From Vibrio tubiashii (GTDB lineage: Bacteria > Pseudomonadota > Gammaproteobacteria > Enterobacterales > Vibrionaceae), in assembly GCF_028551255.1 (NCBI RefSeq), contig NZ_CP117029.1, positions 1,984,001 to 2,048,000 on the forward strand: DNA of 64,000 nt, given 5' to 3'. The stretch's first letter is position 1. The number at the start of each line of letters is the position of its first letter. Position numbers and translations under genes: made by a program. Positions 1-9,114 of the stretch are shown one piece after another. Below the pieces are notes generated by a model, which was not told the origin of the DNA, made no database searches, and saw only the letters and a program-made list of their open reading frames with translations.

Positions 1-758
1 ATCTCCGCTTTATTTAAGCTCTGTTCGTGCGAGTCCCCCTGTTTCTCCACGTAGTAGCCCAGCGCAACGTTGCTGAAGAAATGACGTTGATTGAAGTGGA
101 ACGGTTCATTAAGCAGAGCATAAAAACGCTCAATGTTAAACGGAGTATCTGGCGGGATAAAAATGTTAAAGCTATCGGTAGAATGCTTACTGCAAATTGC
201 ACTGTCTATTTCGCTGACCACTCGTGCCAATATTTCCATGAAGACGAGGTTCGCCACTGCTGCACCCCATATTTCATTGATCCGCTGATAGTTGCAAATC
301 CGCACGCAGCATACAGTGCCTTGTTGAAACTCTTGGTTAATGCGCGACAAAAATGCTTCTCGATAAAGTAATCCCGTATGAGGGTCTAACATCGACAACT
401 GATTGTTCAGTCGCCTAGCCGCCACCAACTCTCCGACATCAATCAGGTACAGAATGAAGTAATCTTTGTAACGAATCAGATAGAGTTTCGCCCACTCGAT
501 GTTTTTGTCTGGATAACTTAACCCGACTTCAAGTTCATACTCTTGACCCGAAGCCACAACGTCAATAAGTTGCTGCTTTAGCGCCACGGGATTAAATGCT
601 TCATCGATGAAACTGACATTGGCATCAAATAACGAGCTACCTTGAGTCACACGAAACAGCTCGGCGGCTTGTTTGGAAAGCTGTAAAACGTTTAATCTTT
701 CATCCACAATTACGTAGGCGATACGCATTGCTTCTATATGATCATTTAAGTTCTTCAT
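1..758 (-). CDS. PAS-like / degenerate GGDEF signalling protein, C-terminus cut by window edge
   Basis: The reading frame is open from an ATG at 758 to the window edge, giving about 252 residues with no stop. That ATG overlaps the cheB stop as ATGA, so the gene is probably the last visible member of the chemosensory operon. Residues about 1-120 look like a PAS-type sensor (IAYVIVDERLNVLQLS near the start). From about residue 130 a GGDEF-family fold begins (LDPHTGLLYREAF, like the usual D-x-LTGLxNRxxF). The active-site loop at residues 193-197 reads STDSF instead of GGDEF, so cyclase activity is unlikely. In many proteins such a degenerate domain precedes an EAL phosphodiesterase domain, which would lie beyond the left edge; that is inference. 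No signal peptide or membrane segment is visible. Confidence 0.8.
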   Translation of the reverse strand, partial: MKNLNDHIEAMRIAYVIVDERLNVLQLSKQAAELFRVTQGSSLFDANVSFIDEAFNPVALKQQLIDVVASGQEYELEVGLSYPDKNIEWAKLYLIRYKDYFILYLIDVGELVAARRLNNQLSMLDPHTGLLYREAFLSRINQEFQQGTVCCVRICNYQRINEIWGAAVANLVFMEILARVVSEIDSAICSKHSTDSFNIFIPPDTPFNIERFYALLNEPFHFNQRHFFSNVALGYYVEKQGDSHEQSLNKAE

Positions 759-1828
759 CGTTTCTCCAAACATTTCTGTACCTGATAAGGCAATAGCTCT
801 AGGGCGTAGCTAGCACTAACACCGCCTCTATCAATCGCTTCTTTAGGCATACCGTAAACTAAGCAGCTCGCTTCATTCTGGGCAAACGTCTTTGCTCCCG
901 TCTTATACATTTCGAGCATGCCTTGGGCACCATCATCGCCCATACCAGTCAAAATAACCCCAATCGCATTTTCCCCCGCTTCTTGAGCCGCCGAGCGGAA
1001 CAAGACATCGACCGATGGTTTATGTCTAGAGACCAAGGGCCCCTGTTTTAATTCTAGGTAATATTGCTGATTTCGACATTTGAGTACCGTGTGAATCGAG
1101 CCCGGCGCGATGTAGACCCAGCCTCTTTGCAATTGCATGCCATCTTCTGCCTCTACAACATGCTGTGAAACTTCATGATTGAGCCTTAATGCAAACGCTT
1201 GGGTAAACTTTTCCGGCATATGCTGCACGATGACTATCGGTGCGGTATCCGCAGGGGTCAAAGAAAGAAAGTGTCGAATCGCCTCAGTGCCCCCTGTCGA
1301 GGCTCCTACTAATATAACCTTGTCTTTTGACTTAACCGGATGCGTAAGTGAGGGCTTCAAAACCACATCAGCGCTGTTTTTCAATCGGTAGCTTTTTTCA
1401 CCTAAATATTTGAGTGGTTTAACTTTAAGTTTTGCCGCCTGTTTTAGAGCACATAGAATCGCATCGACTTCTTTTGAATGAAGATAGTCAGTCAATTGAG
1501 ATTGAGGTTTATTGATCACTTCAATCGCCCCAGACGATAATGCCTCTAAACTCAGTTGTGGATCCGCTTCTGTTTTTGCCGAGCAGATAATGGTAGGTGT
1601 TGGTCGCGTCGACATAATTTGACGCAGAAATACAATGCCATCCATTTTAGGCATGGCGATGTCGAGGAGGATGACATCCGGCCAACATTTTTCCATTTTT
1701 CGATAGGCGATAATCGGGTCCGGTGCAACACCTACGACCTTAAGCTGCGGATCTCTGTCGATTACCTCTCCGAGCACTTGGCGCATCACGGCGGAGTCAT
1801 CGACAATAAAAACGCCTACCTTATTCAT
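755..1828 (-). CDS. cheB: CheB protein-glutamate methylesterase (chemotaxis)
   Basis: Removes methyl groups from receptor glutamates when activated by CheA phosphorylation. Residues 1-120 are a receiver domain with acidic D10/D11 and phospho-acceptor D56 (LLDIAMPKMDG). A linker leads to the methylesterase domain with the catalytic set S177 (VGASTGG), H203 (VQHMP) and D298/D299 (GMGDDG). Length is 357 aa, normal for the family. I chose the ATG at 1828 because it follows AAGGTGG and overlaps the cheR stop as ATGA; an upstream in-frame Met would sit inside cheR. The end overlaps the next gene by ATGA. It works with the adjacent CheR on the receptor at 3639-5618. Confidence 0.95.
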   Translation of the reverse strand: MNKVGVFIVDDSAVMRQVLGEVIDRDPQLKVVGVAPDPIIAYRKMEKCWPDVILLDIAMPKMDGIVFLRQIMSTRPTPTIICSAKTEADPQLSLEALSSGAIEVINKPQSQLTDYLHSKEVDAILCALKQAAKLKVKPLKYLGEKSYRLKNSADVVLKPSLTHPVKSKDKVILVGASTGGTEAIRHFLSLTPADTAPIVIVQHMPEKFTQAFALRLNHEVSQHVVEAEDGMQLQRGWVYIAPGSIHTVLKCRNQQYYLELKQGPLVSRHKPSVDVLFRSAAQEAGENAIGVILTGMGDDGAQGMLEMYKTGAKTFAQNEASCLVYGMPKEAIDRGGVSASYALELLPYQVQKCLEKR

Positions 1829-2628
1829 GCTGCCACCTTGCGATAAACGCAATTCTCGACCATCTTCATTTTTGGATGCGCCCTAATCACGTTTTCACTG
1901 TGACCTAAAAACAGATATCCGCCATCCGACAAATGCTCAATCACGTTATCGATAATGGTTTTTTGCCGCGCGACATCAAAATAGATCAGTACATTACGTA
2001 AAAAAATGGCATCAAAGCTCGATTTTGTTTTGGGAGTGAGGAGGTTTTCGCAAGCAAAGTGGCAGTATCGGCGCAACGCTTGGCTAATGGTGAATGTTCC
2101 TTGAAATGCCCCCACCCCTTTCAAACAGTATTGGCGACAATAATCATTGGGAATTTGTTCCGCGAGAACCATGTCATACTGGCATTTTACCGCGTGCTCG
2201 ATCGCAACCTCTGACACATCTGAACCAAACACCGACCACTTCGACGAGCCAAGCCGTTGTTCCAATACCATAGCTAGACTGTAAGCTTCTTCTCCTGTAG
2301 AGCAAGCCGCACTCCAAACTTTAAAAGGCTTTGCCCTGCGATAGCCTACTAGCAATTTCGCTAGCTGATCGTATTGCACCGACTCTCGAAAGAAGCGCGT
2401 TTCATGAGTGGTTAATCGATCGATAAAGCAATCAAGTTCTTCTTGATGCTCCTGTGACATTAATACTTTTAAGTAATCATCAAACGTCTCACTGTGTGTG
2501 GCTTTTAATCGAGATGTTAATCGGCTTTCGACCATGACACGCTTGTGCTCACCGAGATGAATGCCAGTGTAGTGCTCCATGATTGACTGGATTGAGCGAA
2601 ACTGAACAGCGCTAATGGTCGCATTCAT
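1825..2628 (-). CDS. cheR: CheR chemoreceptor methyltransferase
   Basis: S-adenosylmethionine-dependent methyltransferase for receptor glutamates; antagonist of CheB. It is 267 aa, with the N-terminal helical CheR domain and the family motif TTHETRFFRE near residues 83-92. The SAM-binding motif I follows as SAACSTGEEAYSLAM, and IFLRNVLIYFD further on matches the family. The stop overlaps cheB's ATG, and the preceding cheW stop lies 1 bp away, so the genes are tightly coupled. The receptor in this operon lacks a C-terminal NWETF-type tether, so CheR here probably binds substrate directly. Confidence 0.95.
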   Translation of the reverse strand: MNATISAVQFRSIQSIMEHYTGIHLGEHKRVMVESRLTSRLKATHSETFDDYLKVLMSQEHQEELDCFIDRLTTHETRFFRESVQYDQLAKLLVGYRRAKPFKVWSAACSTGEEAYSLAMVLEQRLGSSKWSVFGSDVSEVAIEHAVKCQYDMVLAEQIPNDYCRQYCLKGVGAFQGTFTISQALRRYCHFACENLLTPKTKSSFDAIFLRNVLIYFDVARQKTIIDNVIEHLSDGGYLFLGHSENVIRAHPKMKMVENCVYRKVAA

Positions 2629-2629
2629 A

Positions 2630-3151
2630 TTACGACTCCCACTGGGCTAATAAAGCATTTTGGCTATTGAGCATAAGGCGGTTGATCTGCTGAGGGTCAA
2701 GCAGTTGGGACATCTCTAAAATGGGCATCGTATCCCCAACAACTTTCACCATACCTTCGATAAACTCAGTCGGAATATGGGTGCCAAACGAAGGTTTGTC
2801 ATATAAAGCGTCTTCATGAGCAACCTTGATTGACCGCACACGACTCACCACCAAACCAATGGTTATGCGCTCCTTAGTTTTAGTTTGTTGGGATTCATAG
2901 AGAATGATGCAGCTGTACTTGTCGTATCGGTTATCCGATGGAAAACCAAGGCGACTTGCCGCATCAATCACAGGCACCACGCTACCACGAACATTAATCA
3001 CGCCGCTGATTTCTTTATTGCACATGGGAACTTGAGTAATACGCGTGTATTCAATGACTTCTTTTACTGAATCAATCGGTATTGCCACCACGACTTGATT
3101 CACATCGACAAGCAGCAGCTCTCTACCACTTTGTTTATGCAGCTCATTCAT
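2630..3151 (-). CDS. cheW: CheW-domain coupling protein (second of pair)
   Basis: Adaptor linking CheA to chemoreceptors. It is 173 aa and consists of one CheW-like SH3-pair domain (ELLLVDVNQVVVAIPIDSVKEVIEY, then GVINVRGSVVPVIDAASRLG). I chose the ATG at 3151: it follows GGAG at a normal distance and overlaps the previous CheW gene by 8 bp (ATGAATGA). The longer frame upstream starts inside that gene and its extra residues look like read-through. Two CheW proteins in tandem are usual in alternative Vibrio chemosensory clusters. One may serve mainly as array scaffold; that is inference. Confidence 0.88.
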   Translation of the reverse strand: MNELHKQSGRELLLVDVNQVVVAIPIDSVKEVIEYTRITQVPMCNKEISGVINVRGSVVPVIDAASRLGFPSDNRYDKYSCIILYESQQTKTKERITIGLVVSRVRSIKVAHEDALYDKPSFGTHIPTEFIEGMVKVVGDTMPILEMSQLLDPQQINRLMLNSQNALLAQWES

Positions 3152-3626
3152 GTGTCTGCTCCATCTGCGATTCATGCACAACACAGTGCCACTGACTTTC
3201 AGACAGCAGTTCATCGACATCAAGAATCGTTAGCATCCGCTGTTCAAGCTTGGCAACGCCTTTGATTAAGGTCGAATCAAGTCGCCCACCCAGATTCGGC
3301 ACTGTCTCCAATTCAGCCAATGAGATATCAACGACTTGCCTGACCAAATCCACTTTATTGGCAATAACAAAGCTCTCACCACCACGATGTACTTCGGTGA
3401 CGATGACACAGGTTTTACTCGAAACCTGATGGGTTTCTTCGTTTAAACACGCGGCGATATCAAACACCACAACCAACTTACCCCTTAAATTCATCACACC
3501 GAGAACCTTATCTGGCGCACTCGCAAGCGGCTCCACGACAGGGTATTCCATGATTTCCCGGATTCGTTCAATCGGATAAGCGAAGTACTTATTCGCAATC
3601 TTAAATTCGAGGTATTTCTCCTTCAT
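3144..3626 (-). CDS. cheW: CheW coupling protein (first of pair)
   Basis: A 160-aa single-domain CheW protein. It starts MKEKYLEFKIANKYFAYPI with the expected regulator motif (IERIREIMEYP) and the conserved core GVMNLRGKLVVVFDIAACL. It bridges the CheA P5 domain and receptor tips. The start at 3626 has an AGG-containing ribosome site. It lies 12 bp downstream of the receptor gene and overlaps the second cheW by 8 bp. Sequence divergence from its neighbour suggests the two are not a recent duplication. Confidence 0.9.
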   Translation of the reverse strand: MKEKYLEFKIANKYFAYPIERIREIMEYPVVEPLASAPDKVLGVMNLRGKLVVVFDIAACLNEETHQVSSKTCVIVTEVHRGGESFVIANKVDLVRQVVDISLAELETVPNLGGRLDSTLIKGVAKLEQRMLTILDVDELLSESQWHCVVHESQMEQTHE

Positions 3627-3638
3627 ACCTGCACCGCC

Positions 3639-5618
3639 TTACTCATCAAAAGGCACAAAGCCATCTTCTTTTTTAGGCGGAGTCGGATGGCTAGGTTTAC
3701 GTCGCACACTGTGTCGCTGTTCACTCGATTGCGTCAGCTTAAAGAAACTCACCGTACTGCGAATCTCATTGGTTTGTTCCTGTACCATAACGGCCGTTGA
3801 GGCAAGCTCTTCCGAAGCAGAGGCATTCTGCTGAGCGATTTCATCCAGCTGAGAAACGGTGCGATTGATTTCCGCCACACTGGTGCTTTGCTCTGTGGAT
3901 GCCGCGGTGATTTCTTGCACCAAATCGGCGGTTTTCTGAATATTAGGCACCATGCGATTGAGCATGTCTCCGGCATGTTGGGCAACTTTCACGCTGCTAT
4001 CTGCCAACGAGCTTATCTCTTGGGCCGCAATTTGACTGCGTTCAGCGAGCTTGCGCACTTCATCAGCGACCACGGCAAAACCTTTACCATGCTCTCCTGC
4101 GCGCGCCGCCTCGATGGCAGCATTTAGCGCAAGTAAGTTGGTTTTGTAGGCGATGTCTTCAATGATGCCGATTTTCTCCGCGATAGCTGTCATGGCATTC
4201 ACGGTGTCGTTCACCGCTTTGCCCCCCTCGTTTGCCTCAGAACTCGATTGAGTGGCAATGCCATTGGTCACCTTAGAATTTTCGGTATTCATTGAAATCG
4301 ATGAACTCATTTGATCGAGTGACGCACTGGTCTCTTCGACACTAGAGGCGAGTTGGCTGGAAGTGGTGCTGAGCATTTGCGAGGTGGTAGAGACTTCATT
4401 GGTACTATGGGCGATAGCTTCTACCGAACGTTGGATATCCAGCATAATGTTTTGCAACTTATCTAAGAAACCATTAAAGCTGGTGGCCGTTTCACCAATC
4501 TCATCGCTGCCAAAGTCTGGAATTCGCCGAGTCAGATCCCCTTCACCAGAACGCAGGTCTTCTGCGGCTTCAGACAGAGCTTTAATCGGCAGCACAATCC
4601 CTTTGATAAGGAACATAGCAGTGACGAATGCGAGCAACACCGCAACCGCTAACAGCGCCCAAACAAGCGTGATACTGTCACGAGCGGCAATAACCAACTC
4701 ATCGAGTGAGTCGGTACTCTGCTTGCTCGCCTTATAGCTAATATCATCAAGTATCTTCTCTAACTTGCTGAACACTTCATGCTCTAACTTATCGATTTGC
4801 TGCGCCGCTTCGAGTTTGTCTCGCGGGCGATAGGTTGCGAAGATATCTTTACCTCCGTTATAGAGTTCAAGATACATCTGCTCGACTAGGCCTAAGCTTT
4901 TGATCTCTTCTGGCTTTCTTTCAATCGGTTTAATTTCATTGAGATACTGAGCAAAATTGCGCGCTTCTTTCTCAAACGCATTGACCGCACCGATTTCGCC
5001 ACGCATATAGCCGTTCAACGCGGACATCATGTCCCCTTCTTCATCGATCAATTCAAGGTAGTAACGCACACCAGGGAGATCATCATTGAGCACTTCTTGC
5101 AAATCTTGCGTTCGACCTGCATCAGCCACTTCTTCTTCCTTGAGCGTATCGAGCATACTCTCTAGTGGCTCAGCAAACTCACTGATCAAGTAGTTGTATT
5201 TCTCTACCGCTTGTGTCTCTAAGGTCGGGTCAAAACGCTTAAACACTAGATTCTGCATATCTTCGTAATAGCGCCTAGAAAGGTCGTCAATTTGGCGCAC
5301 AACGACAGGGTCCATGGATTTGAGCTGTTTGAGGCTTTCGAAAAAGGTGACAAACTCAGTGTAGTTGTCATGAAAGTCTTCCTTCTCTTCCGACTCACCA
5401 GTTATGAACTCCAAGACATTCGAGTTCATATCGCCTAGCTCATCAAGCATACTCAATGAAAGAATCACCTTGGGAATCTCTTCCTTCCCGACATCAATGG
5501 CATAGGATTCGATTGTCCGGTTCTTAAGTTGTACCGAGACCGCAATCACAAGCAATAAAAAGCCCATAGTACACATGGCGACAATGATTTTGCTCCTGAT
5601 CGATAGCTTACCAATCAT
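3639..5618 (-). CDS. Methyl-accepting chemotaxis protein of the chemosensory operon
   Basis: A 659-aa transmembrane receptor. TM1 is at about residues 10-28 ([18 protein letters not shown]). A long, acidic, helical periplasmic region of roughly 290 residues follows, then TM2 ([19 protein letters not shown]), a HAMP domain and the coiled-coil signalling domain with the hairpin-tip sequence [34 protein letters not shown]. The tail ends in proline and lysine then DGFVPFDE, with no NWETF-like CheR/CheB tether. The start at ATG 5618 follows AGGGAGAG; an upstream Met gives only a poor extension. Being inside the operon it is the likely dedicated receptor for this CheA. The ligand is unknown. Confidence 0.93.
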   Translation of the reverse strand: MIGKLSIRSKIIVAMCTMGFLLLVIAVSVQLKNRTIESYAIDVGKEEIPKVILSLSMLDELGDMNSNVLEFITGESEEKEDFHDNYTEFVTFFESLKQLKSMDPVVVRQIDDLSRRYYEDMQNLVFKRFDPTLETQAVEKYNYLISEFAEPLESMLDTLKEEEVADAGRTQDLQEVLNDDLPGVRYYLELIDEEGDMMSALNGYMRGEIGAVNAFEKEARNFAQYLNEIKPIERKPEEIKSLGLVEQMYLELYNGGKDIFATYRPRDKLEAAQQIDKLEHEVFSKLEKILDDISYKASKQSTDSLDELVIAARDSITLVWALLAVAVLLAFVTAMFLIKGIVLPIKALSEAAEDLRSGEGDLTRRIPDFGSDEIGETATSFNGFLDKLQNIMLDIQRSVEAIAHSTNEVSTTSQMLSTTSSQLASSVEETSASLDQMSSSISMNTENSKVTNGIATQSSSEANEGGKAVNDTVNAMTAIAEKIGIIEDIAYKTNLLALNAAIEAARAGEHGKGFAVVADEVRKLAERSQIAAQEISSLADSSVKVAQHAGDMLNRMVPNIQKTADLVQEITAASTEQSTSVAEINRTVSQLDEIAQQNASASEELASTAVMVQEQTNEIRSTVSFFKLTQSSEQRHSVRRKPSHPTPPKKEDGFVPFDE

Positions 5619-5677
5619 GCTGCTCTCCCTAAGCTGGTCTGTTGCAATCAACATCCAACCTTTCGCTGTTAGCGCTG

Positions 5678-7768
5678 TTAGTTAAAGCGCTCTACATTTA
5701 CTCGCTCCCTCGGGCTTAATGCCGTTTGAACCAGTGCAAAAATGTCCAATATGATTGCGACTTCACCACTGCCTAAAATCGTCGCACCGCTGACTCCGCG
5801 TAGACCTTCAAACAGTGGTCCTAGTGATTTCACCACGGTTTGAAACTCACCACTTAAACTGTCTACGACCAAGCCCGCTCTCATTGAGCCAAGTTGAACT
5901 ACAATTAAGGCCTCTTGTTCCGGCGTGCTATGCGCCTCGACGCCAAACCACTCTGACAGTCTTAAAAATGGCAGCACCTCATCGCGAAGATGAATAAAAC
6001 GCCGCTGACTATCTTGTTCATCTTGCATCACTTCTTTTAGCTCAAGGCACTCGACAACATTGTCCAGCGGAATCACATATTCGCCTCCCGCAACTTTGAA
6101 CATAAAACCGTCGACTATAGATAGTGTTAGAGGCAAACGAATTACGAACCGGCTTCCTTTGTCGCTCTGACTATTCACCTCTATATTGCCTCTTAGCAGT
6201 TCAATGTTGCGCTTTACCACGTCCATGCCCACACCTCGACCTGATAGGTCGGTCACCTGCTCGCTAGTAGAAAAACCAGGTTCAAAAATCAGCTTCCATA
6301 ACTCACGTTTTGTCACCGTGTCATGTTCGCTGACGAGGCCAGAACGTTTTGCTTGCTCTAAGACTTTGTTTTCATCGATGCCTTTACCATCATCAACCAC
6401 CTCAATCACAATTGAACCTGAGTCGTGATACGCATTGAGCCGTATCGTCCCTACTGGCGCTTTACCCGCTGAAATGCGCTCTGCGGCAGATTCCATTCCA
6501 TGATCGATAGCATTGCGTACAAGGTGTGTGAGTGGATCGCTGAGTTTCTCAACGAAGGTTTTATCAAGCTCAGTATCAGCACCACTGACCACTAATTCGA
6601 CCTGCTTACCTAGCTCTTGGGCGGTATCGCGAACAATGCGTTTGAATTTACTGAAGGTATCTCCGATTTGAACCATTCGTAGCTGAAGGGAACTGTCACG
6701 AATGCTTTCAACCAAACGCTCTAATAGCGCCATTGACTCCACCAAAGGTTCACTGCCGGTTTGGTGAGCTAGCAAATTAGTGCGGGCCCCCATAATCACC
6801 ATCTCGCCCACAAGATCGATCAGCTTATCGAGCTTATCCGCTTCCACCCTAAGGGTTTTGGCGGTTTTGATTCTTGGTTGAAATTTTGATTGAGGCGTGT
6901 GGAATGAAAGAGACTGGAAGCGCTCGAACTCTTGCTGGGTTAATACACCCATGGCAGTAAACATTTCGGCGAGATGTCTGCTCTCTTCGGGTAAGCACTC
7001 AATCAAGGCAAAGTAGTCTTCGGCCGGACTATCTGGTGGCAGAACGGTAATATCCGCATCACGCTGAACAAATTCAAATGCCTCCATAATCTGTGCATTT
7101 GAGGTACTGGCCCGATAGCGAAGTTCAAAGCCGAGATAACATTTTTCCGGGTTAAACTGGCTGTCTGGACTTTCAATCACTTTGTCTAACTCAACCGTCA
7201 TCAGCTCAACATGTTCGAGTTGGCCTTTGGTTGAGAGAAATTGAATAAAGCGAATCGGGTCTAACCCATCTTGAAACACCCCTTGGTGAGGGCGAAACGA
7301 AATGTGCCAAATCCCCTCGTGATGTTCTTCCTCGGTGGGCGGCGTTTTTTCCACCTTAGTGGCATCAGCAGCGCTTGGCATGGCGGATTCGATAATATAA
7401 GGCAGTAAACGCTGGGCAACCGACTCCGCATTGGGTAAAGGTGAATTCTCGTTGAGAGCAATGATTTGCTTTCTAACAACATCGTTACTCTCGATCAATA
7501 CCTCGATCAATTCATCATCAACCGGGGTGACTTGTTGCCTAACTTGGTCGAGCAGCGATTCTATTACATGGGTCAGAGTAGTCACTTCGTCTAAGCCAAA
7601 TAACCCTGCACTGCCCTTGATGGTATGAACACCGCGAAACAGCTCATCTATCCACTCCGCAAAATTGTCTTTCAATAACCCTTTATCCAGCAGTGCCTGC
7701 TCAATATCATCGGTCAGTTCAAGTGATTCATTGATGAATACCCGCATCGCGCGTTCTAGATCAGACAT
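5678..7768 (-). CDS. cheA: CheA chemotaxis histidine kinase
   Basis: Autophosphorylating kinase that phosphorylates the CheY and CheB of this operon. It is 696 aa. The P1 Hpt domain carries the phospho-acceptor at H48 ([15 protein letters not shown]). A region around residues 155-265 probably corresponds to P2. P3 dimerisation and the P4 ATPase follow (N box [15 protein letters not shown]1 VVDDGKGI, G2 [13 protein letters not shown]). A CheW-like P5 domain closes the protein. The ATG at 7768 overlaps the STAS gene by 8 bp (ATGTCTGA); a longer frame starting further upstream would lie wholly inside that gene. All catalytic motifs look intact. Confidence 0.95.
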   Translation of the reverse strand: MSDLERAMRVFINESLELTDDIEQALLDKGLLKDNFAEWIDELFRGVHTIKGSAGLFGLDEVTTLTHVIESLLDQVRQQVTPVDDELIEVLIESNDVVRKQIIALNENSPLPNAESVAQRLLPYIIESAMPSAADATKVEKTPPTEEEHHEGIWHISFRPHQGVFQDGLDPIRFIQFLSTKGQLEHVELMTVELDKVIESPDSQFNPEKCYLGFELRYRASTSNAQIMEAFEFVQRDADITVLPPDSPAEDYFALIECLPEESRHLAEMFTAMGVLTQQEFERFQSLSFHTPQSKFQPRIKTAKTLRVEADKLDKLIDLVGEMVIMGARTNLLAHQTGSEPLVESMALLERLVESIRDSSLQLRMVQIGDTFSKFKRIVRDTAQELGKQVELVVSGADTELDKTFVEKLSDPLTHLVRNAIDHGMESAAERISAGKAPVGTIRLNAYHDSGSIVIEVVDDGKGIDENKVLEQAKRSGLVSEHDTVTKRELWKLIFEPGFSTSEQVTDLSGRGVGMDVVKRNIELLRGNIEVNSQSDKGSRFVIRLPLTLSIVDGFMFKVAGGEYVIPLDNVVECLELKEVMQDEQDSQRRFIHLRDEVLPFLRLSEWFGVEAHSTPEQEALIVVQLGSMRAGLVVDSLSGEFQTVVKSLGPLFEGLRGVSGATILGSGEVAIILDIFALVQTALSPRERVNVERFN

Positions 7769-8045
7769 ATTGATTTCGCTCACGAAAGCCTGAGTCGCAG
7801 ACAAGTTCAAACAGTTTGCTCATTTCCTCGCTTGGCTGACGAACGGCGTGTATCGAAATCGGTTGATGGCTACAACGGAGAAACCAAATCAGTAACTGAA
7901 ATCCAGCACTGTCTATCTCTACAACATTAGCGCCATCTAACACCACGTTGTCTGACTCATTGACCAAGCTACGTAGCTCACGGTAGGTCTCCTCTACTTC
8001 GTAGATGGTCAACTCACTCGGCAATACATAAACTTGCTCAGACAT
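7761..8045 (-). CDS. STAS-domain protein of the chemosensory operon
   Basis: A 94-aa single STAS domain (anti-sigma-factor-antagonist fold) with the core VVLDGANVVEIDSAGFQLLIWFL. In SpoIIAA-type proteins the loop reads DSSG and the second Ser is phosphorylated. Here it is DSAG, so phosphoregulation at that position is lost, as in MlaB-like STAS proteins. It lies between cheY (8 bp gap) and cheA (8 bp overlap). STAS proteins are regularly found beside cheA in alternative chemosensory clusters, but their role there is not established. No membrane segment is present. Confidence 0.85.
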   Translation of the reverse strand: MSEQVYVLPSELTIYEVEETYRELRSLVNESDNVVLDGANVVEIDSAGFQLLIWFLRCSHQPISIHAVRQPSEEMSKLFELVCDSGFRERNQYV

Positions 8046-8053
8046 ATCCGCCT

Positions 8054-8419
8054 CTACGATAACAACTTGGATACGGCTTCGAGCATCTGCTCTGGGCGAA
8101 ATGGCTTAACCATCCACGCTTTTGCCCCGGCCTTTTGACTTTCATCCATCAAATACTGTTGGCTTTCCGTCGTCAGCATGATCACCGGAGTAAATTTATA
8201 CTTGGGTAAGGTCTTGACCTTTTTGACAAAGTCGATGCCATTCATATTGGGCATATTGACATCACTGATAATCAAATGAACCTTGCTCCCGTCGAGCATT
8301 TCGATCCCTTGCACGCCATCTTTTGCCTCTATGACCCGATATCCAGCACCGCTCAATGCGATGTTAACAACCTGTCTGAGCGACTCGGAGTCATCTACGA
8401 CCATTATTGTTTTTTGCAT
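8054..8419 (-). CDS. cheY: CheY-like single-domain response regulator
   Basis: A 121-aa stand-alone receiver. All signature residues are present: D9/D10, phospho-acceptor D53 (IISDVNMPNMNG), T83/T84 (MLTTES) and K105 (MVKPFRP). It is the probable phosphorylation target of the adjacent CheA. Whether it acts on the flagellar switch or on another output cannot be told from sequence. It is the second gene of the operon, just after the small membrane protein that carries a CheZ-like motif. Confidence 0.93.
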   Translation of the reverse strand: MQKTIMVVDDSESLRQVVNIALSGAGYRVIEAKDGVQGIEMLDGSKVHLIISDVNMPNMNGIDFVKKVKTLPKYKFTPVIMLTTESQQYLMDESQKAGAKAWMVKPFRPEQMLEAVSKLLS

Positions 8420-8428
8420 TGCCCCATC

Positions 8429-8992
8429 CTAAAAATATGTCACTTTCCCCTCATCTTGAGGGGATTTGTCGTTTTCAATACGAGTCTTTTGTTCTATTTG
8501 ATTTAAACTCTCTAAGACTTCTTGCTCGCTCCAACCTAACTTATATGCTTCTCTTAACGCTGCTTCGATGACCTCTACACTTTCAATGGTGCCGTTTTGC
8601 TGTTGTTTGAGTCGATCTCCAAACTGCAATAGCACCAAAAGATCATTAAGCAGCTCTTGGTGTTTTGAGGTCACTTGGCTAGCCGTATCTTCTTGCGTGG
8701 TTGTATCTTTTAGCTGCTCTATTTTGGTTGTCATCTGATGTAGAGCTTGCTGAGAAAAACTGGCTGAGTTACCGATTTGGCGGCGCACGAGTGGTAAAAT
8801 GTTCTGCTCTAACGAAAGTAGGACTTTTTCAGGTTGCAGCGCATTGATGTGCTTGATGCCAACCATTAGTAGCATCAAGAGTAAAACGATAAGACTGGCT
8901 GCAAGCATTGACGCAACGCTAATGCCAACAAGAAGTGCTTGAATAAGAAAAATGGCAGCACCGAGTCCAATAAAAAGTGGTGGTTTCGCCAA
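8429..8992 (-). CDS. Small membrane protein with CheZ-like F-x-D-x3-Q motif, operon head
   Basis: I do not recognise a named family. The protein is 187 aa: a hydrophobic hairpin at residues about 6-46 (probably two membrane helices), then a cytoplasmic helical region. The segment LLVLLQFGDRLKQQQ at about 119-132 places D126 and Q130 four apart after a Phe. This is the spacing of the CheZ phosphatase motif (FQDLTGQ), and it also recalls the LQFQDxxxQ stretches of other chemotaxis-associated proteins. It is the first gene of the chemosensory operon, 10 bp before cheY. A membrane-tethered CheY-P phosphatase or an array-linked factor is possible but unproven. Confidence 0.7.
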   Translation of the reverse strand: MAKPPLFIGLGAAIFLIQALLVGISVASMLAASLIVLLLMLLMVGIKHINALQPEKVLLSLEQNILPLVRRQIGNSASFSQQALHQMTTKIEQLKDTTTQEDTASQVTSKHQELLNDLLVLLQFGDRLKQQQNGTIESVEVIEAALREAYKLGWSEQEVLESLNQIEQKTRIENDKSPQDEGKVTYF

Positions 8993-9064
8993 GTTATCGA
9001 CCCATTTATTAACAACCTAGTTAATAGCCTAGTCCAAAATCATTAGGTGGTCGTAATTTAGTCA

Positions 9065-9095
9065 TAAAAAAGGCCCAACCTATTCAGTTGAGCCT
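9065..9095 (-). terminator. Intrinsic terminator after serC
   Basis: On the minus strand AAAGGCTCAAC, a 7-nt loop and GTTGGGCCTTT form a stem with one mismatch, followed by a T run. It lies 20 bp past the serC stop and separates serC from the chemosensory operon. Confidence 0.75.
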
Positions 9096-9114
9096 TTGAA
9101 GAAAGAAGTGTCGA

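Noticed and set aside
7761..7810. Upstream Met for CheA adding 14 residues
   Set aside because: It lies inside the STAS gene; the ATG at 7768 with an 8-bp overlap fits the coupling pattern of the operon and the CheA family start.
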